Shown: positions 38,605-48,071 of the stretch, in pieces | Numbering within the stretch: position 1 is the stretch's first letter | How the letters are laid out: each line of letters opens with the position of its first letter | Assembly (NCBI GenBank): GCA_016795035.1 | Contig: JAEUIT010000036.1 | Location: forward strand, 25,826 to 89,825 | Reading direction: 5' to 3' | Length of the DNA: 64,000 nt | Origin: Phycisphaerae bacterium | Lineage (GTDB): Bacteria; Planctomycetota; Phycisphaerae; Phycisphaerales; SM1A02 | Translations under genes and position numbers: made by a program | The notes under the pieces: model-generated | Told to the model about the DNA's origin: nothing | The model's database searches: none | What the model saw: only the letters and a program-made list of their open reading frames with translations

Positions 38605-39771
38605 TATCGCCACCCGTCGCATCTGCGGATCGCGAATGTGCGTCGCACGTTCCGTCTGCTCCTCGCCCGCGGCCCCGTGTCGCGCGCGGAGGTCGCGCGG
38701 GCCTCGGGCCTCTCCGGCGTGACGGCCGGCAAGGTGGCCGACGAGATGATCGAGGCGGGGCTTCTCGAGGAGATCGACGCGCCGCCCTCGAGCGTGCCGG
38801 CGATGGGTCGACCGCCGCGGCTCCTTTCGCTCTCGCGGACGCTTCGCCTGCCGATCGTCGAGCTCGGCGTGCGCGAGTGCGTCGTCCGCTCGATCACGCT
38901 TGCCGATGCGGCGTCCCCCGCCGACGTCGCACGCGGCCCCATCGAGCGCTTCGCGATGCCGCGGACGCCGCACGCCTTCTTCGGCGAGCTGACGAAGGCG
39001 CGGCGCCGACTTCCGCGCGGCGCGTCTCCGGCGGTCCTCATGAGCGTGCCGGGCGTGCTGAGCGCGGCGTCCGACGAGGTGCTCTTCTCGCCGAATCTCC
39101 AATGGACGCACGGCCGCGAGGTCCTCGAGCGGATCGGCCGCACGTTCGACGCGCCGAGCTGCGCGGTGCAGGAGATCTCGGCGCTCGCGCTCGGCGAGCT
39201 TGCCCACAACGAGGGCTCCGACTCCTTCCTCCTCGTTGACTTCGGCGACGGCGTCGGCGGCGCCGTCGTCCTTGCCGATCGCCTGCTCCAAGGCCCGCAG
39301 CCCCTGTGCGGCGAGATCGGGCACACCGGTCTCGTCGGCAACCGTCGGCGATGCGGCTGCGGCGCGGTCGGGTGCCTCGAGACGCTCGTGTCGCGCGGCG
39401 GCCTCCTCGCGAGTTTCCGCACGCGCCGCCGCGCGCCGAAGGCGACGTGGGACGACTGCGTCGAGCATGTCGCCGCTCGCGGCATCGAGCCGTGGCTCGC
39501 GACGTCGATCGACGCCGCCGCGACGGTGATCGCCGGCGCGCTCAACCTGATCGGCGTGTCGGAACTCGTCGTGACCGGCGACCTGCCCGCGCTCCATCCC
39601 GACGTCACCGCGTTGCTCGACGAACGCGTGCAGGCGCACGCGCTCATCGGGCGCTTCGGTCGTCTCGTCTGTCGCACGGCGCCGCGGCGCCGCGTGTTCG
39701 GCCTCGTCACCGCCGCCGCCGACCGCGTCCTTCTCGCCGAGCCTGCAGCGCCGTCTCTCCGGGCAAGCTGA
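38602..39771 (+). CDS. ROK-family transcriptional regulator of the arabinose locus
   Basis: 389 residues starting MYRHPSHLRIANVRR. An N-terminal winged helix (VSRAEVARASGLSGVTAGKVADEMIEAGLL, about 25-55, quoted in part) is followed by a ROK sugar-kinase-like domain with GEIGHTG and the zinc motif CGCGAVGCLE (about 250-260). The ATP-binding DxGxT motif is not evident, as expected for a regulator. It is divergent from the glycosidase/transport operon and upstream of araB, so it probably represses both in the absence of an arabinose-derived ligand. Confidence 0.88.
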   Translation: MYRHPSHLRIANVRRTFRLLLARGPVSRAEVARASGLSGVTAGKVADEMIEAGLLEEIDAPPSSVPAMGRPPRLLSLSRTLRLPIVELGVRECVVRSITLADAASPADVARGPIERFAMPRTPHAFFGELTKARRRLPRGASPAVLMSVPGVLSAASDEVLFSPNLQWTHGREVLERIGRTFDAPSCAVQEISALALGELAHNEGSDSFLLVDFGDGVGGAVVLADRLLQGPQPLCGEIGHTGLVGNRRRCGCGAVGCLETLVSRGGLLASFRTRRRAPKATWDDCVEHVAARGIEPWLATSIDAAATVIAGALNLIGVSELVVTGDLPALHPDVTALLDERVQAHALIGRFGRLVCRTAPRRRVFGLVTAAADRVLLAEPAAPSLRAS

Positions 39772-39785
39772 ATCCACGCATCGCC

Positions 39786-41486
39786 ATGACGACCTCGCGA
39801 TACTCGATCGGCGTCGACTACGGAACCGGCAGCGTGCGGGCGCTCGTCGTCGACCTCGCGACCGGTGCCGAGGTGGGAACCTCGGTGTGGGAGTACGCCC
39901 ACGGCCAGGGCGGCGTCCTCGGGGACCGGCGCGATCCCGAGTGCGCGCGGCAACACCCCGCGGACTACGCCGACGGGTTCCGCGCGAGCGTGCGCGGCGC
40001 CCTCGCCGACGCCGCGCGGAACTCCGCGTTGCAGCCGTCGGAGATCGTGGGACTCGGGGTCGACACCACGGGCTCGACGCCCCTTCCGATCGACGTGGAG
40101 GGGGTGCCGCTCGCGCTTCGTCGAGAGTTCCGCGACGACCTCGCGGCGCTCGCGTGGCTCTGGAAGGACCACACGGCGCACGCCGAGGCCGCGGAGATCA
40201 CCGACGCCGTGCGCCGCGACGGACTCCCCTACCTCGAGACCTGCGGCGGGACGTACTCGTCGGAGTGGTACTGGGCGAAGATCCTGCGCTGCGAGCGCGC
40301 CGCGCCGCGGGTCGCGCGGGCCGCGGCGTCGTGGGTGGAGCTCTGCGACTACGTTCCCGCGCTCGTGACCGGCACCCGCGGGCCGAGCTCGCTGCGCCGC
40401 GGACTCTGCGCCGCCGGGCACAAGGCGATGTACCACGAGCGCTGGGGCGGCCTGCCGTCGGCGGCCTTCCTCGACCGGCTCTCGCCCGGCCTTTCGCGCC
40501 TGCGGCACGGCTACCGGCGGCCCGAACCGTCACACCGCGTTGCAGGCAGGCTCACCGCCGAGTGGGCGAGCGCGACGGGGCTGCCGGAGGGGCTTCCCGT
40601 CGCCGTCGGCGCGTTCGACGCGCACCTCGGCGCGGTCGGCGTGGGCGTCGGCCCGGGGACGCTCGTCAAGATCATCGGGACGAGCACGTGCGACTGCATG
40701 GTCGCGCCCCTCGACCTTCCCGTCGTCATCCCCGGCCTCTGCGGGATGGCGCCCGAGAGCGTCCTGCCGGGCATGCTCGGCATCGAGGCCGGCCAGTCGG
40801 CGGTCGGCGACATCTTCGACTGGTTCGCCAACCGGATGGCGCTCCACGTTGCAGCCACTCCTGCGGAGCGCCACGCGACGTTGAGCCGCGAGGCCGCGGC
40901 GCTACGCCCCGGCGAGAGCGGCCTGCTCGCGCTCGACTGGCATAACGGGAACCGCACCGTGCTCGTCGACCCGCGGCTCAGCGGGCTGCTCGTCGGGCAG
41001 ACCCTGCACACGACGCCCGCCGAGACCTACCGCGCGCTCATCGAGGCGACCGCGTACGGCGCCCGCACGATCATCGAACGGATCGAGGCGTACGGCGTGC
41101 CCGTCACGTCGATCACCGCGTGCGGCGGCATCGCCGAGCGCAGCCCGCTCCTCATGCAGATCTACGCCGACGTCTGCGGTCGGCCCATCGCGGTGAGCCG
41201 TTCGCCGCAGACCTGCGCGCTCGGCGCGGCGGTGATGGGCGCGGTCGCGGGCGGCGGACACGCCGACGTGCCGACCGCGCAGCGGGCGATGACCGGGCTG
41301 CGCGCCGAGCGCTATCGCCCCGACCCCGCGCGGCAGGCGGTCTACGAGCGGCTGTATCGGATGTACTCCACGTTGCACGACGCGTTCGGCATCGGAGGGC
41401 CGATCGACGTGGGCCGGGTGATGAAGGACCTTCTCGCGCTCCGCGACGAAGTCCGGGGAATCGAACTTCCGGAGATGGGGGCATGA
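39786..41486 (+). CDS. araB: L-ribulokinase
   Basis: 566 residues, the same length as E. coli AraB. Phosphorylates L-ribulose to L-ribulose 5-phosphate. FGGY features: IGVDYGTGSVRALVVD at the N-terminus (phosphate-1), GVDTTGSTP, DWHNGNRTVLVDP, and ACGGIAERSPLLMQIYADV with GGIAE (ATP/sugar region). GTLVKIIGTSTCDCM is typical of AraB. Located 14 bp after the regulator; its stop overlaps araD as ATGA. The order araB-araD-isomerase forms the catabolic arm. Confidence 0.95.
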   Translation: MTTSRYSIGVDYGTGSVRALVVDLATGAEVGTSVWEYAHGQGGVLGDRRDPECARQHPADYADGFRASVRGALADAARNSALQPSEIVGLGVDTTGSTPLPIDVEGVPLALRREFRDDLAALAWLWKDHTAHAEAAEITDAVRRDGLPYLETCGGTYSSEWYWAKILRCERAAPRVARAAASWVELCDYVPALVTGTRGPSSLRRGLCAAGHKAMYHERWGGLPSAAFLDRLSPGLSRLRHGYRRPEPSHRVAGRLTAEWASATGLPEGLPVAVGAFDAHLGAVGVGVGPGTLVKIIGTSTCDCMVAPLDLPVVIPGLCGMAPESVLPGMLGIEAGQSAVGDIFDWFANRMALHVAATPAERHATLSREAAALRPGESGLLALDWHNGNRTVLVDPRLSGLLVGQTLHTTPAETYRALIEATAYGARTIIERIEAYGVPVTSITACGGIAERSPLLMQIYADVCGRPIAVSRSPQTCALGAAVMGAVAGGGHADVPTAQRAMTGLRAERYRPDPARQAVYERLYRMYSTLHDAFGIGGPIDVGRVMKDLLALRDEVRGIELPEMGA

Positions 41487-42187
41487 ACGAACTCGAACGG
41501 CTGCGGCGGGAGGTCTGCGACGCGAACGTCGCGCTCGCCACGAGCGGGCTCGCGCCGCTCACGTGGGGCAACGCGAGCGGCATCACCGCGGACCGCACGC
41601 GCATCGCGATCAAGCCGAGCGGCGTCGCGTACGAACGGCTCCGCCCGCGCGACATCGTCATCGTCGACGCCGACGGTGCCGTCGTCGAAGGCTCCCTTCG
41701 CCCGTCGACCGACACGCCCACGCACTGCGTCCTCTATCGCGCGTGGCCGTCCCTCGGCGGCGTCGTCCACTCGCACAGCCTGTACGCGACGATGTTCGCG
41801 CAGGCGCGGCGCGAGATCCCCATCTTCGGCACGACCCACGCGGACCACTTCGCGTCGGACGTTCCGGTCACGCGACAGCTCACCCGCGACGAAGTCGAGC
41901 GCGGCTACGAGCACGCGACGGGAGTCGCGATCGTCGAGCGCTTCGGCCGCCTGAACCACGAGTCGGTGCCCGGCGCGCTCGTCGCCGGACACGCCCCGTT
42001 CGCGTGGGGGCATTCGGTGGCCGAGGCGCTCGACAACGCGATCGCGCTCGAGGCGATCGCGCACATGGCGTTCGGGACGCTGTCGCTCTCGCCGAACCCG
42101 TTGCCGCTCGAACCGCACATCCTCGACAAGCACCGCGCCCGCAAGCACGGCCACGCCGCCTACTACGGCCAGCGGCCTCTCCCGTGA
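41483..42187 (+). CDS. araD: L-ribulose-5-phosphate 4-epimerase
   Basis: 234 residues, class II aldolase/epimerase fold. Converts L-ribulose 5-phosphate to D-xylulose 5-phosphate, which enters the pentose phosphate pathway. Motifs: TWGNASGI, KPSGVAYE, STDTPTH, zinc ligands in VVHSHSLYAT (His-x-His) and the third His in GHAPFAWG, and FGTTHADHF. Starts at the araB ATGA overlap. It is closer to AraD than to L-fuculose aldolase because of the HADHF segment and its place in the operon. Confidence 0.94.
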   Translation: MNELERLRREVCDANVALATSGLAPLTWGNASGITADRTRIAIKPSGVAYERLRPRDIVIVDADGAVVEGSLRPSTDTPTHCVLYRAWPSLGGVVHSHSLYATMFAQARREIPIFGTTHADHFASDVPVTRQLTRDEVERGYEHATGVAIVERFGRLNHESVPGALVAGHAPFAWGHSVAEALDNAIALEAIAHMAFGTLSLSPNPLPLEPHILDKHRARKHGHAAYYGQRPLP

Positions 42188-42198
42188 GCCTCCCCGCC

Positions 42199-43701
42199 AT
42201 GCACACGCCCATCACGCTCGGCTTCATTCCCGCCAATCGCGGCTTCTTCTCGAAGGAGCTTGCCGCCTCGATGCGCGACGCCACCGTCGAGGCGATGCGC
42301 CGCGCCGGCATCCGCGTCGTCGTTCCCGCGCCGAACGAGACGAAGGTCGGATGCGTGGAGACGCGCCAGGAGGCGGAACTCGTCGCCGAGACGTTCCGAC
42401 GCGAGCGCGTGCAGGGCATCGTCGTCGGCGCCGTGAATTTCGGCGAGGAACAGGGCGTCGCGTGGTGCGTGAAGAAGGCGGCGCTCGACGTGCCGATCCT
42501 GATCTACGGCTGCCAGGAGGAAGAGCGCCTCACGATGTCGACGCGCCGCCGCGACAGCTTCTGCGGACTCCTCTCGATCGGCGAAGTGCTGCGCCAGATC
42601 GGCGCGCGCTACACCGTCGCGACGCGCCCGATCGTGCATCCGTCCGACGCAAGCTTTGCCGCGGACCTCGACCTCTTCGCCCGCGTCTGCCGCATCGTGC
42701 ACGGGCTCCGCAACGCCCGCTACGGCCAGATCGGCGCGCGGCCCGATGCCTTCTGGACGTGCCGCTTCGACGAGAAGCGGCTGCAACGCCTGGGGCCGAC
42801 GGTCGTCACGCTGGACCTCTCGGAAGCGATCGCCGGCGCGAACGCGATTCCCGATTCGGACGCCGACCTCGCCCGCGTCATCGCGTCGATCGAGGGCTAC
42901 GCGGACACGTCGCGCATCCGGCAACTCTCCGTGGTGCGAAGCGCGAAGCTCGAGCTATTCCTCCGCCGCTTCCGACGCGAACACGCGCTCGACGCGTTCG
43001 GCATCCAGTGCTGGACGAGCATCCAGGCGAACTACGGCGTGTGTTCGTGCACGACGATGAGCCGCTTCGGCGACGAAGGCGTCCCCTGCGCCTGCGAGGC
43101 CGACATCATGGGCACGATGTCGATGCACGCGGCGATGCTCGCGAGCGGCACGCCCGCCGGACTCGCCGACTGGAACAACCTCCACAACGACGACGACGAG
43201 CTCGTGAACGTGTGGCACTGCGGCGTGTTTCCCGCGGCGTTCGCGAAGACGCCCGTGCGCCTCGGCGTGCAGGAGATCATCGCGTCGAGCGGCGCCGCGA
43301 CGTACGAGAATTCCGAAGGCACGATCGAGTTCGTCGCGAAGGACGGACCGCTGACCCTCTGCCGCATCACGCAGGACCCCGAAGGCGCCACGCGTGCCGT
43401 GGTCGCGCAGGGGGCGATCGAGGCCAATCCCGCGGTGACGTTCGGCTGCTACGGCTGGTGTCGCCTTCCGAACCTCGATCGCCTCTATCGCGACGTTCTG
43501 CTGCGCCACTTCCCGCATCACGTCGCTATCACGCAAGGGCACGTCGGCAACGCGCTCTGGGAAGCGCTCGGCAACTACCTCGGCATGCAGGTGCATCACG
43601 CAACGGAGTCGACGCCCGGGCTCTACCTGCCGCGCCTGCCGTTCGACGGACTCCGCGCCCCCGCGGAGGGCTTCCGCGCGCCGCTCGAACTCGCGCGGTG
43701 A
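42199..43701 (+). CDS. Sugar isomerase of the L-fucose/arabinose isomerase-like group
   Basis: About 500 residues. Not the classical AraA sequence; it looks like the COG2407 (FucI-related) group, with an N-terminal Rossmann-like domain (VETRQEAELVAETF, GVVGAVNFGEEQGVAW in part), CEADIMGTMSMHAAMLASG, and a C-terminal domain with TFGCYGWCRLPNLDRL. By position it should catalyse L-arabinose to L-ribulose, the only ara step otherwise missing here. An in-frame GTG at 42184 overlaps the araD stop as GTGA and may be the true start. Activity on other aldoses cannot be ruled out. Confidence 0.82.
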   Translation: MHTPITLGFIPANRGFFSKELAASMRDATVEAMRRAGIRVVVPAPNETKVGCVETRQEAELVAETFRRERVQGIVVGAVNFGEEQGVAWCVKKAALDVPILIYGCQEEERLTMSTRRRDSFCGLLSIGEVLRQIGARYTVATRPIVHPSDASFAADLDLFARVCRIVHGLRNARYGQIGARPDAFWTCRFDEKRLQRLGPTVVTLDLSEAIAGANAIPDSDADLARVIASIEGYADTSRIRQLSVVRSAKLELFLRRFRREHALDAFGIQCWTSIQANYGVCSCTTMSRFGDEGVPCACEADIMGTMSMHAAMLASGTPAGLADWNNLHNDDDELVNVWHCGVFPAAFAKTPVRLGVQEIIASSGAATYENSEGTIEFVAKDGPLTLCRITQDPEGATRAVVAQGAIEANPAVTFGCYGWCRLPNLDRLYRDVLLRHFPHHVAITQGHVGNALWEALGNYLGMQVHHATESTPGLYLPRLPFDGLRAPAEGFRAPLELAR

Positions 43702-43733
43702 TCGGCGCCCGGGCTACGCTGCTCGCGCCGCCC

Positions 43734-44180
43734 ATGACCGATCCACTCCTCATCGCGAACGCGCTCGTCACCGGCGCGCTCGTCGGCCTCATCTGGACGA
43801 TCCAGGTCGTCCACTACCCGCTCTTCGCGCGGGTCGGGCCGGAGCGCTTCGCGGCCTACGAGGCGGAGCACGCGCGGCGCATCACGTTCGTCGTCGGCCC
43901 GCTGATGCTCGCGGAACTCGTCGTTGCAGCCGCGCTTCCGTTCGTCGTCGAGGGCTCGAACGACCGCCTCCTCGCGTGGATCGGGCTCGCGCTCGTCGTT
44001 GCCGTCTGGATCGTCACGGCCTTCGTCTCGGTCCCCTGCCACCGCTGCCTCGCGGCGGGGTTCGACGAACGCGCCCATCGACGCCTCGTCGCGACCAACT
44101 GGCTGCGAACGCTCGCGTGGACCGCACGCGGCGCCATCGCCGGCCTCCTTCTCTGGACCGCGCAAGCCTCCCCACTCTGA
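43734..44180 (+). CDS. Small four-helix membrane protein, unknown
   Basis: 148 residues with four predicted transmembrane helices (about 7-27, 52-72, 80-100, 120-143). Conserved-looking polar residues in IQVVHYPLFARVG and EAEHARRITF suggest a family, but I cannot name it with confidence. A TACGCT box 12 bases before the ATG may be its promoter. It follows the isomerase by 32 bp and may be outside the ara unit. Confidence 0.7.
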   Translation: MTDPLLIANALVTGALVGLIWTIQVVHYPLFARVGPERFAAYEAEHARRITFVVGPLMLAELVVAAALPFVVEGSNDRLLAWIGLALVVAVWIVTAFVSVPCHRCLAAGFDERAHRRLVATNWLRTLAWTARGAIAGLLLWTAQASPL

Positions 44181-44185
44181 TCTCC

Positions 44186-44220
44186 CACCCTTGATCCTTC
44201 ATCCTTGACCCTTCATCCTT
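44186..44220. repeat. Five-unit C-rich heptad array
   Basis: Five 7-bp units CACCCTT, GATCCTT, CATCCTT, GACCCTT, CATCCTT begin 5 bases after the stop of the membrane protein. Only one arm is present here, unlike 1.4, 5.7 and 53.3 kb. Units are nearly identical to the right arm at 1473-1505. Confidence 0.85.
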
Positions 44221-44267
44221 ACGCCATCGCGCGTCCATGAGCCGATACTGCTCCCTCCCCGGCGTCC

Positions 44268-45470
44268 ATGTTCATCGCGCAGGCCCATTCCTTCACCCAA
44301 CAAGCGCGGCTTGCCATCACGCTCGCGTGGGTCGCGGGCTACACGAACATCGTGACCCTCATCGCCTGCGGCCACGTGACCTCGCACGTCTCGGGCACGA
44401 CCTCCGACCTCGGCCGCGGCACGATCGAAGGCAACTGGTCGCTGACCCTCTATGCGCTCTTCCTGCTCGGCACGTTCCTCCTCGGCGCCGCGATCTCGGG
44501 CGTGACGACGGAGCTCGGCCGGCGGCGCGGCTGGGAGTCGATCTACGTGTTGCCGATGGCGCTCGAAGCGGCGCTCCTCGGCGGGTTCGCGACCATTCTT
44601 GCCTCGCGCACGGCGACGCTCGATCCCGCGGACCCCGTGCTGCACTGGCTGACCGGTCTCGCCTCGACCGCGATGGGCCTCCAGAACGCGACGATCACCC
44701 GCATCTCGGCCGGCGTCGTGCGCACGACGCACGTGACCGGTGTCCTCACCGATCTCGGGCTCGAAGGGGTGCAATTCCTCTGGTGGATCGCGGATCGCCG
44801 GAAGAACGTGCCGCCGGAGTCGCCGCGTTCCTTCTTGCACGGATTCCGCGTGCATCCGACCGCGCGGCGCCTCGCCCTCCTTCTCTCGATCCTCGGGTCG
44901 TTCGCGTTCGGCACGGCGCTCGGGACGCTGGCCATCGAGGGCGTGCCCCAGTGGGCGATGCTTCCGCCGGTCGCGTTCCTCGTGTGGATCATCGTGCAGG
45001 ACATCCGCGTCCCCATCGCGGAGATCCAGTCGTCGGAGCTCGTCTCGGGCGAGCACTCCCTGTTGCTGCCTGATGCCATCGCGATCTTCCACCTGCGCCG
45101 CCAGGGCGCGCGAGGCAGTCAGCTCCACCGGATGCCCGACCTCTCGGCGTGGGCCGATCGGCTGTCGCCGTCGGTGCGCGTCGCGATTCTCGACCTCGGA
45201 AACGCCGTCGCGCTCGACGCCAACGCCGCCGTCGATCTTCGTACGCTGCTCGACCGGTTCGCCCGTGACGGCCGCGACCTCATCCTCGCCGGCGTGACGG
45301 GCGACCAGCTCGAACGGCTGCGCCACGACGGTCTCGGCAACGCGCTTCCCGCCGACCACGTCTGCACCGACCTCGAGCTCGCCGTCGCGTTCGGGATGAA
45401 CATGCTTCTCGATCGCCACGGCCACGACGACCCGTTCCTTTCCTCGAGCGCGAGTCTGCGACGCACATGA
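44268..45470 (+). CDS. DUF1275 membrane protein fused to a STAS domain
   Basis: 400 residues. About 1-255 is a DUF1275 (YoaK-like) membrane domain with six or so helices and the family features AGYTNIVTL, HVSGTTSDLG, GLQNATITRISAG and RTTHVTGVLTDLGL. About 300-385 looks like a STAS domain: RVAILDLGNAVALDANAAVD, ARDGRDLILAGVTGDQL, the pattern of SulP transporter and anti-sigma antagonist STAS folds. STAS domains often regulate anion carriers, so this fusion may be a regulated carrier; the substrate is unknown. GATACT about 18 bases upstream could be a -10 box. Its stop overlaps the CorA-like gene as ATGA. Confidence 0.78.
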   Translation: MFIAQAHSFTQQARLAITLAWVAGYTNIVTLIACGHVTSHVSGTTSDLGRGTIEGNWSLTLYALFLLGTFLLGAAISGVTTELGRRRGWESIYVLPMALEAALLGGFATILASRTATLDPADPVLHWLTGLASTAMGLQNATITRISAGVVRTTHVTGVLTDLGLEGVQFLWWIADRRKNVPPESPRSFLHGFRVHPTARRLALLLSILGSFAFGTALGTLAIEGVPQWAMLPPVAFLVWIIVQDIRVPIAEIQSSELVSGEHSLLLPDAIAIFHLRRQGARGSQLHRMPDLSAWADRLSPSVRVAILDLGNAVALDANAAVDLRTLLDRFARDGRDLILAGVTGDQLERLRHDGLGNALPADHVCTDLELAVAFGMNMLLDRHGHDDPFLSSSASLRRT

Positions 45471-46570
45471 CCGCGAGAACAAGCCTGGCGCACGTCTTCG
45501 TCTACGACGCCGACTCGGTCGAGGAGCGGCACGACGTGCCCATCTCCGAGTTGCAGGCGATCCTCAAGGGGCCGAAGAAGGTCTGGGCGGACCTGGAGCA
45601 CGCCGACGTCCCGGCGGTCGTCGCCGAGCTCTCGCGCGTGCTCGACCTCAATCCGATCACGGAGGGCATCCTCCTCGCCCGCGACCACCGGCCGAGCGTC
45701 GACGAGTTCGATCACTTTGCCCACGTCATCATCGAGCTTGTGCACGTTCGCCACGCGCTCGAGTTCGAGAAGGTCGACGTCCTCCTCGGCGACTCGTGGC
45801 TCATCACGGTGCAGGACCGGCCGGGCGACTGCTTCGGCGAAGTGCGGCAGCGCCTCCGCGACGACCGGCGCTTCCGCACGCTGTCGATGCCGTTTCTCCT
45901 GCACGCGCTCGCCGAGAGCTCCTGCCGCGAGTACCACCGCGTGCTCGCCCGCTTCGGCGAACGGCTCGAGACGCTCGAGACGCGCCTGATGACGAAGCCG
46001 ACCCCCGCGCTCATCCACCGGATCCACGCGGCGAAGCGCGACCTCCGCGGCTTTCGCCGTGCGGTCGTGCCGCTCCGCGAGTCGATCGAGACGCTCTTCT
46101 ACTCGAATCGCCGCTGGACAAGCGCGCGAGCGGAAACGCAGAGAGACCTCGGCCTCGCGCTCCGCGAGGTGCACGACGAGCTCGGCGGCGTCCTCGACAT
46201 CCTCGAGGCGTACCGCGACGCCGCGCACAACCTCACCGACCTCTACGTGTCGAGCCTCTCGAACCGGGTGAACGAGGTGTTGCGCGTCCTCACGATCATC
46301 TCGACGATCTTCATCCCGCTCTCGTTCGTCGCCGGCGTCTACGGCATGAACTTCGAGCACATGCCCGAACTTCGCTGGCGCTACGGCTACCCGCTCGCGC
46401 TCACGCTCATGGCGGCGATCGCGGGCGGACTCCTCTACTACTTCTACCGGAAGGGCTGGCTGCGCCGAAGCGACGTGCCGCGCCTCCCCTCGATCACGCG
46501 GACGACGGGGTTCTTCGAGGAGGGCGGCGTCAAGCCGACGCGCGATCGCGCGAACGGCCCCCACGCCTGA
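45467..46570 (+). CDS. CorA-like divalent metal ion channel
   Basis: 367 residues. A long cytoplasmic alpha/beta and helical domain is followed by two C-terminal membrane helices. The selectivity motif YGMNFEHMPEL lies at the end of helix 1 (FIPLSFVAGVYGMNF, about 290-305), as in CorA Mg/Co channels. The length and EEG-rich tail are ordinary. Translationally coupled to the DUF1275-STAS gene, which hints at joint ion handling. Confidence 0.92.
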   Translation: MTARTSLAHVFVYDADSVEERHDVPISELQAILKGPKKVWADLEHADVPAVVAELSRVLDLNPITEGILLARDHRPSVDEFDHFAHVIIELVHVRHALEFEKVDVLLGDSWLITVQDRPGDCFGEVRQRLRDDRRFRTLSMPFLLHALAESSCREYHRVLARFGERLETLETRLMTKPTPALIHRIHAAKRDLRGFRRAVVPLRESIETLFYSNRRWTSARAETQRDLGLALREVHDELGGVLDILEAYRDAAHNLTDLYVSSLSNRVNEVLRVLTIISTIFIPLSFVAGVYGMNFEHMPELRWRYGYPLALTLMAAIAGGLLYYFYRKGWLRRSDVPRLPSITRTTGFFEEGGVKPTRDRANGPHA

Positions 46571-46621
46571 TCGCACGAAGGGACGAATCCGCGGACGCAC
46601 GCGGCCCGAACGCGGGCTACC

Positions 46622-48067
46622 GTGCGCGGCGTGATCACATCTCCATCGACCTCGACCCGTCCCGCCACCCTCTCCGACCTCCGCGCGAGCGGATGGCGTT
46701 CGCGAAGCGTGAAGGACGAACTTCGCGCGAATCTCGTCGGGGCGCTCGAGCGGCGCGAGACGCTCTTCCCCGGCATCGAAGGCTACGACGACACGGTCGT
46801 CCCCGAACTGACGCACGCGATCCTCGCGGGCCACGACATCCTCTTCCTCGGCGAGAAGGGCCAAGGGAAGAGCCGGCTGATGCGGCTTCTCCCCCGCTTC
46901 CTCGACGAGTGGACGCCCTATCTCGACCTGCCCGGCTGCCCGGTCCACGAGGACCCGTACGCCCCGATCACCTCGGCGGGCAAACTCCACGTTGCAACCG
47001 TGCCCCCCGACGAGGTCAAGATCGCGTGGTGGCACCGCGACGAGCGCTACGCCGAGCGCCTCGCGCCGGGCACGAAGTTCGCCGACGTCGTCGGCGAGAT
47101 CGATCCCGCGAAGCTCGCGCTCGGGACGAGCATGGGCGCGGAGGACGCGCTCCACTTCGGCCTGATCCCGCGGATGCACCGCGGCATCTTCGCGATGAAC
47201 GAGCTGCCCGACCTCGACGAGCAGGTGCAGGTCGGCCTCTTCAATATCCTCGAGGAGCGCGACGTCCAGATCCGCGGCTATCCGATCCGCTTCGACCTCG
47301 ACGTCTGCATCCTCTTCAGCGCGAACCCGAGCACCTACAACCGTTCCGGCAAGGTGATTCCGCAGCTGAAGGACCGCATCGGCTCGACGATCTCGACGCA
47401 TTATCCGCTCGACCGCGAGACCGGGATGCGCATCACGCGGCAGGAGGCCGGACTCGACGGCGACGTGAGCGACGCGTGGCCAGTGCTCGTGCCGCCCTTC
47501 ATGGAGGAAGTGCTCGAGGAGATCGCGGTCGCGGCGCGGAAGTCGAAGTTCGTCGACCACGCCTCGGGCGTGAGCGCCCGCTTCAGCGCCGCGAACTACC
47601 GCACGATGGTGGCAAGCGCGCGGCTCCGCGGCATTCGCCACGGCGAGCGGCCCGCGGTCCCGCGCATCTCCGATCTCGCGCACCTCAAGGCGAGCGCGCT
47701 CGGAAAGCTCGAGCTCGACCTCATGGGCACGCACCAGATGAGCGAGCGCCAGGCGCTCGAGGCGATCGTGGCCCAGGCGATCAAGGTGGTCTTCGAGGAG
47801 TACGTGTCGAAGCACGGGCTCGACGAGATCGCCGGCATCTTCTCGAAGGGGGTGAAGATCGAGGTCGGCGACATGGTGCCCTCGAGTGCGTACGCGGAAC
47901 GCGTCGAGCGCGTGCCGCCGGTGTGGGCGAAGGCGTTCGAGGTGAATCCCGCCGAGAGCGCGGCGGTGCGCGCGAGCTGCGTCGAGTTCGTGCTCGCGGG
48001 GCTTTGGGCGACGGACCGCATCTCGCGCACCGAACGGCGCGGCCGCACCGGATACGAGACGCGCTGA
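46622..48067 (+). CDS. AAA+ ATPase of the magnesium-chelatase/MoxR type
   Basis: 481 residues from GTG (46622; a second GTG at 46631 is possible). Walker A GEKGQGKS (about 76-83), a Walker B-like [12 protein letters not shown] (about 195), sensor-1 [12 protein letters not shown] (about 233). The C-terminal part includes an [14 protein letters not shown] helical lid. It resembles the BchI/ChlI-like ATPases that act with VWA partners; mycobacteria have a comparable adjacent pair (Rv0958-Rv0959, recalled from memory). With the VWA gene 4 bp downstream it probably forms a chaperone- or chelatase-like machine; the client is unknown. Confidence 0.85.
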   Translation: MRGVITSPSTSTRPATLSDLRASGWRSRSVKDELRANLVGALERRETLFPGIEGYDDTVVPELTHAILAGHDILFLGEKGQGKSRLMRLLPRFLDEWTPYLDLPGCPVHEDPYAPITSAGKLHVATVPPDEVKIAWWHRDERYAERLAPGTKFADVVGEIDPAKLALGTSMGAEDALHFGLIPRMHRGIFAMNELPDLDEQVQVGLFNILEERDVQIRGYPIRFDLDVCILFSANPSTYNRSGKVIPQLKDRIGSTISTHYPLDRETGMRITRQEAGLDGDVSDAWPVLVPPFMEEVLEEIAVAARKSKFVDHASGVSARFSAANYRTMVASARLRGIRHGERPAVPRISDLAHLKASALGKLELDLMGTHQMSERQALEAIVAQAIKVVFEEYVSKHGLDEIAGIFSKGVKIEVGDMVPSSAYAERVERVPPVWAKAFEVNPAESAAVRASCVEFVLAGLWATDRISRTERRGRTGYETR

Positions 48068-48071
48068 CCCG

